A DNA stretch of 64,000 bases, taken from positions 915,501 through 979,500 of the forward strand of contig JAHHDT010000006.1 in the NCBI GenBank assembly GCA_019739225.1. Direction: 5' to 3'. Below are positions 44,363 to 52,926 of the stretch, in pieces. The stretch is from Aquamicrobium sp. (GTDB lineage Bacteria; Pseudomonadota; Alphaproteobacteria; Rhizobiales; Rhizobiaceae). How positions within the stretch are numbered: the first letter of the stretch is position 1; every line of letters starts with the position of its first letter. Below the pieces are notes generated by a model that was not told the DNA's origin, did not search any database, and saw nothing but the letters and a program-made list of their open reading frames with translations. Made by a program: the position numbers and the translations under genes.

Positions 44363-45571
44363 ATGAGCGAAGCCTATATCTGCGATTACGTGCGTACCCC
44401 GATCGGCCGTTTCGGCGGTTCGCTTTCGTCAGTGCGCACCGACGATCTCGGCGCGGTGCCTCTCCGTGCGCTGATGGAACGCAATGCCGGTATCGACTGG
44501 GAAGCGGTCGACGACGTGATCTACGGCTGCGCCAACCAGGCTGGCGAGGACAATCGCAACGTAGCCCGTATGGCGCTGCTACTGGCCGGACTGCCTCAGG
44601 TCGTGCCCGGCTCGACGGTCAACCGGCTTTGCGGGTCCGGCATGGATGCGCTGACGATCTGCGCCCGCGCGATCAAGGCGGGCGAGGCCGAATTGATGAT
44701 CGCCGGCGGCGTGGAATCGATGAGCCGCGCGCCTTTCGTCATGCCCAAGGCGGACACGGCATTTTCGCGCAACGCCGAAATCTACGACACCACGATCGGC
44801 TGGCGGTTCGTCAATCCGCTGATGAAAAAGCAGTATGGCGTCGATTCCATGCCCGAAACGGGCGAAAACGTCGCCGAACAGTTCGGTGTCTCGCGGGCGG
44901 ATCAGGACGCATTCGCCGTTCGCAGCCAGGAAAAGGCGGTGGCCGCGCAGGCCAACGGCCGGCTTGCAAAGGAGATCGTGCCGGTGACGATCCCGCAGCG
45001 CAAGGGCGATCCCGTGGTGGTCGACAAGGACGAGCATCCGCGCGCCGGCACCACCGTGGAGGCGCTCGCCAAGCTCGGGACGCCTTTCAAGAAAGAGGGC
45101 GGCACGGTGACGGCCGGCAATGCATCGGGCGTCAATGACGGCGCGGCGGCGCTGATCGTCGCGTCCGAGGCCGCCATTCGTAAGTATGGACTTACGCCTA
45201 TTGCGCGCGTGCTGGGGGGCGCGACGGCCGGTGTGGAGCCCCGCATAATGGGTATCGGACCTGCGCCGGCGACCAAGAAACTGTGTGCCCGCCTCGGCAT
45301 CAAGCCGTCCGATTTCGACGTGATCGAACTCAACGAAGCCTTCGCCTCCCAAGGCATAGCCGTGCTGCGCGACCTCGGTATCCCCGAGGACGCGCAGCAC
45401 GTAAACCCGAATGGCGGGGCGATCGCGCTCGGCCATCCGCTCGGCATGTCGGGCGCGCGCATATCGGGTACGGCCGCGCTTGAACTGAGCGAGCGTGGCG
45501 GAAAGCTGGCGCTGGCGACGATGTGCATCGGTGTCGGGCAGGGCATCGCTGTAGCTCTGGAAAAAGCCTGA
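44363..45571 (+). CDS. pcaF: 3-oxoadipyl-CoA thiolase
   Basis: A 402-residue thiolase that cleaves 3-oxoadipyl-CoA to acetyl-CoA and succinyl-CoA. The acyl-accepting cysteine is C90 in NRLCGSGMDAL. The C-terminal GGAIALGHPLGMSGAR holds the catalytic histidine, and the final motif MCIGVGQGIA holds the base cysteine. GGAGG precedes the ATG. It completes the lower beta-ketoadipate branch and is followed by a terminator. Confidence 0.95.
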   Translation: MSEAYICDYVRTPIGRFGGSLSSVRTDDLGAVPLRALMERNAGIDWEAVDDVIYGCANQAGEDNRNVARMALLLAGLPQVVPGSTVNRLCGSGMDALTICARAIKAGEAELMIAGGVESMSRAPFVMPKADTAFSRNAEIYDTTIGWRFVNPLMKKQYGVDSMPETGENVAEQFGVSRADQDAFAVRSQEKAVAAQANGRLAKEIVPVTIPQRKGDPVVVDKDEHPRAGTTVEALAKLGTPFKKEGGTVTAGNASGVNDGAAALIVASEAAIRKYGLTPIARVLGGATAGVEPRIMGIGPAPATKKLCARLGIKPSDFDVIELNEAFASQGIAVLRDLGIPEDAQHVNPNGGAIALGHPLGMSGARISGTAALELSERGGKLALATMCIGVGQGIAVALEKA

Positions 45572-45602
45572 CAAACAAGCGGTTTAGCCGCTGAATCTGC
45601 TG

Positions 45603-45631
45603 GGGTCGCCGCGTTTCGCGGCGGCCCTTTT
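45603..45631 (+). terminator. Intrinsic terminator of pcaIJF
   Basis: An 11 bp stem with one G-T pair (GGGTCGCCGCG / CGCGGCGGCCC), a TTT loop and a following TTTT, 31 bp past the pcaF stop. Confidence 0.85.
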
Positions 45632-45732
45632 CATATCTTTTGGTGCCTTGCGGTTGACCCCGGCAACCAATCCGCGCGATCCAACGGCCCGGTATCGATT
45701 CGGTCGATACCCACTTATCATTGTGACAGTCA

Positions 45733-45748
45733 TGGCGTAACAATTGCG
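45733..45748 (+). promoter_or_regulatory. Sigma-54-like -24/-12 element
   Basis: TGGCGTAACAATTGCG has the GG-N10-GC spacing and the TGGC and TTGC cores of a sigma-54 promoter, 123 bp before the ABC substrate-binding gene. The same bases also form an inverted repeat (TGGCG / CGCCA), so an ordinary operator is an alternative. Confidence 0.35.
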
Positions 45749-45870
45749 CCAAGTAATGTCGCAGATTGTCTTGTCGGATGTCGTGACTTGCCCTCATTAT
45801 GGCAAAAGCTGGGCACGCGCAGTGATGCCCGGATATTAGAACGACACCCCCAGAGGAGCGAGGACCATAC

Positions 45871-47457
45871 ATGTCAAATGAACTCGACTATTTGAGCCGC
45901 AGGGTTGTTGCGGGCAAGCTGAGCCGCCGCGACTTCCTCGGCCGTGCCGCCGCACTGGGCGTGAGCTCGGCTTTCGCGGGCTCGCTGCTCTCCAGCGCCG
46001 CGCATGCGCAGGAACCGGTCCGTGGTGGCGTGCTCAAGGCGGGCATGCAGGGTGGTGAATCCACCAACAGCCTCGATCCTGCGACCTGGCAGAGCCAGGT
46101 GCCGTACAAGTTCGGTCGTCAGTGGGGCGAACAGATGGTGCAGCTCGCACCCGACGGGACCGTCCAGCCCTGCATCGCCGAGGAATGGGGCGCGTCCGAT
46201 GACGCAAAGCAGTGGACCTTCAAGATCAGGCAGGGCGTCGAGTTCCACAACGCCAAGACGGTCACCGCCGAAGACGTCGTCGCCACGCTCGAGCGACACT
46301 CCAACGAGGACTCCCAGTCCGGCGCGCTCGGCATCATGCGCGGCATCGAAGACGTCCGTGCCAGCGGCAACGAGGTCATCATCACGCTCAAGGAAGGCAA
46401 CGCCGACCTTCCCTACATGCTCGACGACTACCACCTGATGATCCAGCCGAACGGGGGCAAGGACAATCCGACCGAAGGTGTCGGCACGGGTCCCTACAAG
46501 GTGGCCGTGAACGAGCCGGGCGTGCGCCATGTCGGCGAGAAGTTCGCCAACTACTGGCGTGACGATCGCGGCTTTGCCGACCAGATCGAGATCATTGTCA
46601 TCAACGACGCCACGGCCCGCACCTCGGCGCTTCAGGGCGGCCAGGTTCACATGATCAACCGCGTCGAGCCGCGCATCGTCAGCATGATCAGCCGGGTGCC
46701 CGGCGTGGAAATCCGCAATGTGGCGGGCAAGGGGCACTACGTGTTCATCGCCCACTGCAACACCGCGCCGTTCGACAACAACGATCTGCGGCTGGCGCTG
46801 AAATACGCCATCAACCGCGAGGAGATGGTCGAGAAGATCCTGCATGGCTACGGCTCGATCGGCAACGACACGCCGATCAACTCGTCCTATCCGCTGTTCT
46901 CCGACGACATCGAGCAGCGCACCTACGATCCGGACAAGGCGAAGTTCCACTTCGAGAAGTCGGGTCACGAGGGTCCCGTCCTGCTGCGGACCTCGGACGT
47001 CGCGTTCCCGGGCGCTGTCGACGCGGCGCAGCTCTACCAGCAGAGCGCTGCGGCGGCCGGCATCACCATCGACATCCGCCGCGAGCCGGGTGACGGCTAC
47101 TGGTCCGAAGTTTGGAACGTCCAGCCGTTCTCGGCATCCTACTGGGGCGGCCGGCCGACGCAGGACCAGATGTTCACGACCGCCTATCTGTCTACTGCGG
47201 ATTGGAACGACACCCGCTTCTTCCGCGACGATTTCGACAAGATGCTGTTCACGGCGCGCTCGGAACTCGACGACGCCAAGCGCAAGGCGATCTACCGCGA
47301 CATGAACGTCATGCTCAATGCAGAGGGCGGCGTGATCGTGCCGATGTTCAACGACTTCATTGACGCAACGTCCGAAAAGGTCGGCGGCTGGGTCAATGAC
47401 GGCAACCAGGAAATGATGGGTGGTTATGCACTTTCCAAGTGCTGGCTGATGGCCTGA
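45871..47457 (+). CDS. Periplasmic substrate-binding protein of a peptide/opine ABC importer
   Basis: A 528-residue SBP_bac_5 (cluster C) binding protein. The export signal contains a twin-arginine SRRDFLGRAAALG at residues 18-30 and a cleavage site near AAHA-QEP, so it may use the Tat route. The mature domain has the family block KQWTFKIRQGVEFHNAKTVTAEDVVATL (in two parts). Relatives bind oligopeptides, opines and other amines. It is the first gene of a five-domain importer operon and may feed either flanking catabolic pathway. Confidence 0.93.
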   Translation: MSNELDYLSRRVVAGKLSRRDFLGRAAALGVSSAFAGSLLSSAAHAQEPVRGGVLKAGMQGGESTNSLDPATWQSQVPYKFGRQWGEQMVQLAPDGTVQPCIAEEWGASDDAKQWTFKIRQGVEFHNAKTVTAEDVVATLERHSNEDSQSGALGIMRGIEDVRASGNEVIITLKEGNADLPYMLDDYHLMIQPNGGKDNPTEGVGTGPYKVAVNEPGVRHVGEKFANYWRDDRGFADQIEIIVINDATARTSALQGGQVHMINRVEPRIVSMISRVPGVEIRNVAGKGHYVFIAHCNTAPFDNNDLRLALKYAINREEMVEKILHGYGSIGNDTPINSSYPLFSDDIEQRTYDPDKAKFHFEKSGHEGPVLLRTSDVAFPGAVDAAQLYQQSAAAAGITIDIRREPGDGYWSEVWNVQPFSASYWGGRPTQDQMFTTAYLSTADWNDTRFFRDDFDKMLFTARSELDDAKRKAIYRDMNVMLNAEGGVIVPMFNDFIDATSEKVGGWVNDGNQEMMGGYALSKCWLMA

Positions 47458-47471
47458 CCGGGGGCAGGCAC

Positions 47472-48431
47472 ATGGGGTCACCCATTCTCAAACTCATTGC
47501 CCAGCGCATCGCGCTGGGCATCCTTCTCCTCTTGGCAGTTTCCGTCCTGATCTTTGCCGGAACGCAGATCCTGCCGGGCGATGTGGCGCAGGCCATTCTC
47601 GGCCAGTCGGCCACGCCGGAAGCGCTCGCCAACCTGCGCGAGGAGCTCGGGCTCAACCAGCCGGCAATCGTGCGCTATTTCCAGTGGCTGGGTGGTGTGG
47701 TCACCGGCGACTTCGGTACGGCCATGACCAGTCGCCAGGATATCGCCACGGCGATCGGAGGGCGGCTCTGGAACACGCTGTTCCTTGCCTTCTGGGCTGC
47801 GGCCGTTTCGGTGCCGCTGGCCATCATTCTCGGTCTGCTCGCGGTGCGTTACCGCAATGGGCCTGTCGACAAGGCGATCTCGGGCTTTGCGCTGGCTTCG
47901 ACCTCGCTGCCGGAATTCTTCGTCGGCTACCTGCTGGTCTTCTTCTTCGCGGTGAAGCTGCAGTGGTTTCCTGGCATTTCGACCGTCTATGACGGGATGC
48001 CTTTCCTGGAAAGGATGAGAGCGATCGCCCTGCCGGCAACCGCGCTTACCCTCGTCGTTCTCGCGCACATGATGCGCATGACGCGCGCTGCGATTCTCAA
48101 CGTCATGCAGTCCGCCTATATCGAGACGGCGGAGTTGAAGGGGCTGTCGCAGCTCGACATCATTCGCCGCCACGCGTTTCCGAACGCCATCGCGCCCATC
48201 GTCAACGTGGTGATGCTCAATCTGGCGTTTCTCGTCGTCGGCGTCGTCGTGATCGAAGTGATCTTCGTCTATCCGGGCATGGGTCAATATCTGGTCGATC
48301 ACGTCACCAAGCGCGACGTGCCGGTGGTTCAGGCCGTCGGGCTGATCTTCGCGGCCGTCTATATCGGGCTCAACATAATCGCCGACATCGCGGCCATCGT
48401 GGCCAATCCGCGCCTGCGGCATCCGAAGTGA
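47472..48431 (+). CDS. ABC importer permease, DppB type
   Basis: A 319-residue permease with six membrane helices. The ATP-coupling EAA loop reads ETAELKGLSQLDIIRRHAFPNAI. The start at 47472 (MGSPILKLIAQRI) is the typical DppB N terminus; the eleven upstream codons overlap the binding-protein stop. It pairs with the DppC-type permease 12 bp downstream. Confidence 0.94.
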   Translation: MGSPILKLIAQRIALGILLLLAVSVLIFAGTQILPGDVAQAILGQSATPEALANLREELGLNQPAIVRYFQWLGGVVTGDFGTAMTSRQDIATAIGGRLWNTLFLAFWAAAVSVPLAIILGLLAVRYRNGPVDKAISGFALASTSLPEFFVGYLLVFFFAVKLQWFPGISTVYDGMPFLERMRAIALPATALTLVVLAHMMRMTRAAILNVMQSAYIETAELKGLSQLDIIRRHAFPNAIAPIVNVVMLNLAFLVVGVVVIEVIFVYPGMGQYLVDHVTKRDVPVVQAVGLIFAAVYIGLNIIADIAAIVANPRLRHPK

Positions 48432-48443
48432 GCGGGGGCGGAC

Positions 48444-49268
48444 ATGTTTGATCTCAAAAATATCACGCCGAGCGCATGGGTCGGCCTCATAGTCACCGGC
48501 CTCTTCGTCTTCTCGGCGATCTTCGCGCCGTGGATCGCGCCTTATGGCAAGGCGCAGATCGTCGGCGGTGTATGGGAGCCGATGTCGTCGCAATACTGGC
48601 TTGGCACCGACAATCTCGGGCGTGACCTGCTTTCGCGGATGATCTACGGCGCGCGCACCACGGTGTTCATTGCGGCCATGGCGACAGCGCTGTCGTTTTC
48701 GCTGGGTGCCATCCTCGGCTTTGCGGCGGCAGTGACGGGCGGCTGGTTCGATACGATCATGTCGCGTCTGGTGGATCTTTTGATGGCGATCCCCACGCTG
48801 ATCTTCGGTCTCGTCGTGCTTTCGGTGCTGCCGTCGACGGTTCTGACGCTTATTCTTGTCATGGGCATACTGGACTCCACGCGCGTCTACCGCCTGTCGC
48901 GCGCCGTTGCAGTCGACATCAACGTGATGGACTACGTCGAGGCAGCGAAGCTGCGCGGCGAGGGCATGGGCTGGATCATCTTCCGGGAGATCCTGCCGAA
49001 TGCGCTCTCGCCGCTGGTCTCCGAACTCGGCTTGCGCTTCATCTACGCGGTGTTGTTCCTGTCGGCGCTGTCCTTCCTCGGTCTCGGCGTTCAGCCGCCG
49101 GAAGCCGACTGGGGCGGCATGGTGAAGGAAAACAAGGAGGGCATCGTGTTCGGCATTCCCGCCGCGCTGATCCCGGCGGCTGCGATCGCCGCGCTCGCCA
49201 TCTCCGTCAACCTCGTCGCCGACTGGGTGCTCAACCGCACGACGAGCCTCAAGGGAGGCCGTGGATAA
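48444..49268 (+). CDS. ABC importer permease, DppC type
   Basis: A 274-residue permease with five to six helices. The N-terminal LGTDNLGRDLLSRMIYGART signature is followed by the EAA loop EAAKLRGEGMGWIIFREILPNAL (each within the DppC pattern). A ribosome site, GCGGGGGCGGAC, precedes the ATG. Its TAA stop overlaps the next start (TAATG), which couples it to the ATPase gene. Confidence 0.94.
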   Translation: MFDLKNITPSAWVGLIVTGLFVFSAIFAPWIAPYGKAQIVGGVWEPMSSQYWLGTDNLGRDLLSRMIYGARTTVFIAAMATALSFSLGAILGFAAAVTGGWFDTIMSRLVDLLMAIPTLIFGLVVLSVLPSTVLTLILVMGILDSTRVYRLSRAVAVDINVMDYVEAAKLRGEGMGWIIFREILPNALSPLVSELGLRFIYAVLFLSALSFLGLGVQPPEADWGGMVKENKEGIVFGIPAALIPAAAIAALAISVNLVADWVLNRTTSLKGGRG

Positions 49269-50929
49269 TGGCCAAGGCAGCGGTGAAGAAACAGCACGAC
49301 GGCAAGCTTCTCGAAGTTCGCGACCTGAAGATCGAGGCAACCGTCTATCCGCCCGGCGAGGATCCCAAGGACGTGACCATCGTGCATGGCGTCTCCCTGA
49401 CGCTGGAGCGTGGCAAGGTGCTGGGGCTGATCGGAGAATCCGGTGCCGGCAAGTCGACAATTGGCCTGTCTTCCATGGCCTATGGCCGCGGCGGCGTGCG
49501 GATCACTGGTGGTGAGGTCGTGCTCAACGGGCGCGACATCCTCAAGGCCGGCAGAGGCGGCATCCGCAAGATACGCGGGCGCGAGGTCTGCTATGTGGCG
49601 CAGTCCGCGGCAGCGGCGTTCAATCCGGCGCACAAGCTGATGGACCAGGTGGTCGAGGCGACCGTGGAACATGGGACGGCGACGCGGGCGGAGGCCGAGA
49701 AGCGCGCCCGTGCGCTGTTCCGCAAGCTCAGCCTGCCCGACCCGGACAATATCGGCAATCGCTATCCGCACCAGGTTTCCGGCGGCCAGCTCCAGCGCGT
49801 GATGACCGCCATGGCGCTGTGTTCGGAACCCGATCTCATCGTCTTCGACGAACCGACGACCGCGCTCGACGTGACGACGCAAATCGACGTTCTGGCAGCG
49901 ATCAAGGACGCGATCCGCGATACCGGCGTGGCGGCGCTCTACATCACGCACGATCTTGCCGTCGTCGCACAGGTCGCAGACCAGATCATGGTGCTGCGCC
50001 ACGGCAAGCTGGTGGAATGGGGCGATACGCGCCAGATCATCAAGGAACCGCGGCAGGAATACACCAACAAGCTGGTGTCGGTGCACGAGATCGAGCATCA
50101 GGAGAAGACGCCGGGCGCCAGCCCGGTACTTTCGGTGCAGAACGTGACGGCGAGCTATGGCGGCGGGATGGACGTTCTCAAGAACGTCTCGGTCGATATA
50201 TATCCCGGCCAGACCTTGGCGGTGGTCGGTGAGTCCGGCTCCGGCAAGTCGACGCTGGCCCGTGCCATCACCGGCCTGCTGCCTCCTAGAAACGGTTCGA
50301 TCGCGTTCAACGGACGCACGCTTTCCAACGCGCTGCGCGAGCGCACCCGCGACGATCTGCGCGAACTGCAGATGATCTACCAGATGGCGGACGTGGCGAT
50401 GAACCCGCGCCAGACCGTGGCGACGATCATCGGCAGGCCACTGGAATTCTACTTCAACATGCGGGGCAGGGAGCGAGACGCGGCGGTGGCCGAACTGCTC
50501 GACAAGATCGAGATGGGCAAGGGGTTTGCCGACCGCTATCCGGCCGAACTGTCGGGCGGGCAGAAGCAACGCGTCTGCATCGCCCGTGCGCTCGCCGCCA
50601 AGCCGAAGCTGATTATCTGCGACGAGGTGACCAGCGCGCTCGACCCGCTGGTGGCGCACGGCATCCTGCGGCTGCTGCTCGACCTGCAGGCCGAGGAGGA
50701 CGTCGCCTACCTGTTCATCACCCACGATCTGGCGACGGTAAAGTCGATCGCCGATTCCATCGCGGTGATGTATCGCGGTGAGGTCGTGCGCTACGGCTCG
50801 AAGAGCGAGGTGCTGGCGCCGCCCTTTGACGATTATACCGACCTGCTGCTTTCTTCGGTACCCGAGATGGAAATCGGCTGGCTGGAGAAGGCGATCGGCG
50901 GCCGGCGCATGGCGAGCGCGGGCAACTAG
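49268..50929 (+). CDS. Fused DppD-DppF ABC importer ATPase
   Basis: A 553-residue protein with two complete ATPase domains. The first has Walker A GESGAGKS at residues 56-63, signature VSGGQLQRV and Walker [13 protein letters not shown]. The second has Walker A GESGSGKS near 321-328, signature LSGGQKQRV and Walker [13 protein letters not shown]. It energises the two permeases, so the importer is complete in four genes. Its stop overlaps the convergent regulator by 4 bp. Confidence 0.95.
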   Translation: MAKAAVKKQHDGKLLEVRDLKIEATVYPPGEDPKDVTIVHGVSLTLERGKVLGLIGESGAGKSTIGLSSMAYGRGGVRITGGEVVLNGRDILKAGRGGIRKIRGREVCYVAQSAAAAFNPAHKLMDQVVEATVEHGTATRAEAEKRARALFRKLSLPDPDNIGNRYPHQVSGGQLQRVMTAMALCSEPDLIVFDEPTTALDVTTQIDVLAAIKDAIRDTGVAALYITHDLAVVAQVADQIMVLRHGKLVEWGDTRQIIKEPRQEYTNKLVSVHEIEHQEKTPGASPVLSVQNVTASYGGGMDVLKNVSVDIYPGQTLAVVGESGSGKSTLARAITGLLPPRNGSIAFNGRTLSNALRERTRDDLRELQMIYQMADVAMNPRQTVATIIGRPLEFYFNMRGRERDAAVAELLDKIEMGKGFADRYPAELSGGQKQRVCIARALAAKPKLIICDEVTSALDPLVAHGILRLLLDLQAEEDVAYLFITHDLATVKSIADSIAVMYRGEVVRYGSKSEVLAPPFDDYTDLLLSSVPEMEIGWLEKAIGGRRMASAGN

Positions 50930-51906
50930 CCTGCGCGCATGCGACTCGGTGCCTTGCCGAAGGCGGTCGAGAAAGCGCGGCTGAATGCGGCCGCGCTTGA
51001 GAAGCCGGTACGCGCGGCAATGTCGGTCATGGGCTCGGACGTATCGAGCACGAGGCGTCGAGCGGCGTTGAGCCGCAGCCGCAGATAGTATGCGCCGGGC
51101 GTCTCGCCGATAGCGGTTCCGAAAACCTTCTCCAGCGTTCGCGCTGTGACGCCTGCGCGCCTAGCTATGGCTGCCACGGTCAACGGACGCTCGACATGGG
51201 CCTCCATCAGCCGGATCGCCTGCGCCAGCCGCGGATCGTAGCCGTCTAGCCGGCCCAGCGAAACCAGCGGCTGCGCATCGGTCGCAGCGCGGGCCTGATC
51301 GTAGATGAAGACGCTTGCCACATCGAGCGCTACCGCCATGCCGAGGCGCGAGCGTATGAGATGCAGCATCAGGTCGAAAACGGGCGAGGCTCCGCCGGCG
51401 GTAAATATGGGACCGTTGATCACATAGCGGTCCGGCCGCACATCGCATTCGGGAAAAGCGACCGCGAAATCCTCCAGGTCTTCCCAATGCGTGGTGGCGG
51501 CGCGCCCTTCCAGTAGGCCGGCGCGACCGAGCAGCCATGTGCCTGCCTCAACCCCGCCGATTGCACGCGCGGCGCCAGCGGCGCGACGCAGGGCAGCTAC
51601 AAGCGTGGAACTGGCCTGAAAACGGGCGCCGAAACCCCCGATGACCACGACGACGTCGGCATTGGCAGCCGGATCAAAGCGCCCGTCGACGGCGACCGGC
51701 AAGCCGGCGGTGGTGACCGGCGCTTCGCCATCGGCCGAGACGATCGACCAGTCGAACAGCCTCGTGCCCGCGATGCGGTTGGCTGCGCGCAGCGGGTCGA
51801 TGGCGGATGCGAGGCACATGATCGATGAACCCGTAAAGATCAGGAACGTCAGTTTCAGCGGACGTGCGTCCGGTTGAAAGATCGTCTGTGGTTCGCTTTT
51901 CATCAA
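50926..51906 (-). CDS. GlxA-family AraC regulator, probably of carnitine catabolism (CdhR-like)
   Basis: A 326-residue regulator. An N-terminal class-I amidotransferase/DJ-1-like domain (about 15-200, with VVVIGGFGARF) lacks an obvious catalytic cysteine. A C-terminal AraC double helix-turn-helix (about 215-325) contains LTVAAIARRAGVTARTLEKVF and MTDIAARTGFSSAAAFSRAF. CdhR and GbdR of Pseudomonas have this architecture and respond to carnitine or betaine. It is divergent by 74 bp from the BKACE-lcdH operon, which makes that operon the likely target. Confidence 0.88.
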   Translation of the reverse strand: MMKSEPQTIFQPDARPLKLTFLIFTGSSIMCLASAIDPLRAANRIAGTRLFDWSIVSADGEAPVTTAGLPVAVDGRFDPAANADVVVVIGGFGARFQASSTLVAALRRAAGAARAIGGVEAGTWLLGRAGLLEGRAATTHWEDLEDFAVAFPECDVRPDRYVINGPIFTAGGASPVFDLMLHLIRSRLGMAVALDVASVFIYDQARAATDAQPLVSLGRLDGYDPRLAQAIRLMEAHVERPLTVAAIARRAGVTARTLEKVFGTAIGETPGAYYLRLRLNAARRLVLDTSEPMTDIAARTGFSSAAAFSRAFSTAFGKAPSRMRAG

Positions 51907-51930
51907 TCTTGATTCGTAAATTGTGAAACA

Positions 51931-51941
51931 TTGCGATGCAA
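51931..51941. promoter_or_regulatory. Short palindrome between the CdhR-like regulator and BKACE
   Basis: TTGC-GAT-GCAA lies in the 74 bp divergent intergenic region. It is small, but it is the clearest symmetry there and could be part of the AraC-type binding site. Confidence 0.35.
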
Positions 51942-51980
51942 GTCGGGCATTCTGGCGCGAAACGAAAAAGGGAGGCTCAA

Positions 51981-52898
51981 ATGCCGCTGGCGATGAACCG
52001 AGACGTCTTCATTACCTGCGCCGTGACCGGCTCGGGCGGCACGCAGGATCGTAGCCCACACGTGCCGCGATCGCCGAAGCAGATTGCCGATGCTGCAATC
52101 GATGCCGCGAAGGCGGGTGCCGCAATCGTGCACTGCCACGTCCGCGATCCCGAGACCGGCGCGCCGCGGCGCGACATCGCGCTTTACCGCGAGGTGACGG
52201 AGCGCATCCGGGACGCCGAGGTCGATGTCGTTCTCAACCTCACCGCCGGCATGGGTGGCGACATGGTTTTCGGCTCGACAGAGCAGCCGCTGCCTCTGAA
52301 GCCGGGCGGTACGGACATGGCCGGCGCTTCGGAGCGCGTGGAACATGTGCGCCAGTGCCTGCCTGAAATCTGCACGCTTGATTGCGGTACGATGAACTTC
52401 GCCGAGGCTGACTACGTGATGACGAACACGCCGGGCATGCTGCGCGCCATGGGCGGCATGATGACGGAGATGGGCGTCAAGCCTGAGATCGAGGCGTTCG
52501 ACACGGGCCATCTCTGGTTCGCGAAGCAGCTTGTCGAGGAAGGCGTGCTCGAGCCCGATGCGCTGGTGCAGCTTTGCATGGGTGTGCCTTGGGGCGCGCC
52601 AGATGACCTTAACACCTTCATGGCGATGGTGAACAACGTTCCGAAGGAATGGACCTTCTCGGCATTTGCGCTCGGCCGTCATCAGATGGCCTATGTAGCG
52701 GCCGCCGTGCTGGCCGGCGGCAATGTGCGCGTGGGGCTGGAGGACAATCTCTGGCTGGACAAGGGCGTGCTTGCGACCAATGCGCAGCTTGTCGAGCGTG
52801 CCGTGACCGTGGTCGAGAATATCGGCGCGCGCGTGATCGGACCGCAGGAAGTGCGGGAGAAGCTGAACCTCACCAAGCGGGCCCCGGTTGCCGCCTGA
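51981..52898 (+). CDS. BKACE beta-keto acid cleavage enzyme (DUF849), likely dehydrocarnitine cleavage
   Basis: A 305-residue zinc TIM-barrel enzyme. The metal pair is H51-C-H53 in IVHCHVRD, and the fold continues with LNLTAGMGG, CTLDCGTMNF and RVGLEDNLWL, all BKACE landmarks. BKACE enzymes condense a beta-keto acid with acetyl-CoA, releasing acetoacetate and a new acyl-CoA. Directly before L-carnitine dehydrogenase, the expected substrate is 3-dehydrocarnitine, giving betainyl-CoA. GGGAGG precedes the ATG. It is the first gene of the carnitine operon. Confidence 0.9.
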   Translation: MPLAMNRDVFITCAVTGSGGTQDRSPHVPRSPKQIADAAIDAAKAGAAIVHCHVRDPETGAPRRDIALYREVTERIRDAEVDVVLNLTAGMGGDMVFGSTEQPLPLKPGGTDMAGASERVEHVRQCLPEICTLDCGTMNFAEADYVMTNTPGMLRAMGGMMTEMGVKPEIEAFDTGHLWFAKQLVEEGVLEPDALVQLCMGVPWGAPDDLNTFMAMVNNVPKEWTFSAFALGRHQMAYVAAAVLAGGNVRVGLEDNLWLDKGVLATNAQLVERAVTVVENIGARVIGPQEVREKLNLTKRAPVAA

Positions 52899-52926
52899 TG
52901 GTTCGTTGGATGCTCGGAGCGATGAA

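Larger units (their letters stand above)
45572..45870. other. Intergenic region between pcaF and the ABC importer
   Basis: This 299 bp gap holds the pcaF terminator at its left, a sigma-54-like element at 45733-45748 and the ribosome-binding site (GAGGAGCGAGGA) of the substrate-binding protein at its right. I see no gene in it. Confidence 0.5.

Noticed and set aside
45874-50725. Three long minus-strand frames (535, 660 and 544 codons) opposite the ABC importer genes
   Set aside because: All lie antisense to importer genes with intact catalytic motifs. Their products are low-complexity, charged and unlike any family, and their succession just follows the codon bias of the real genes.
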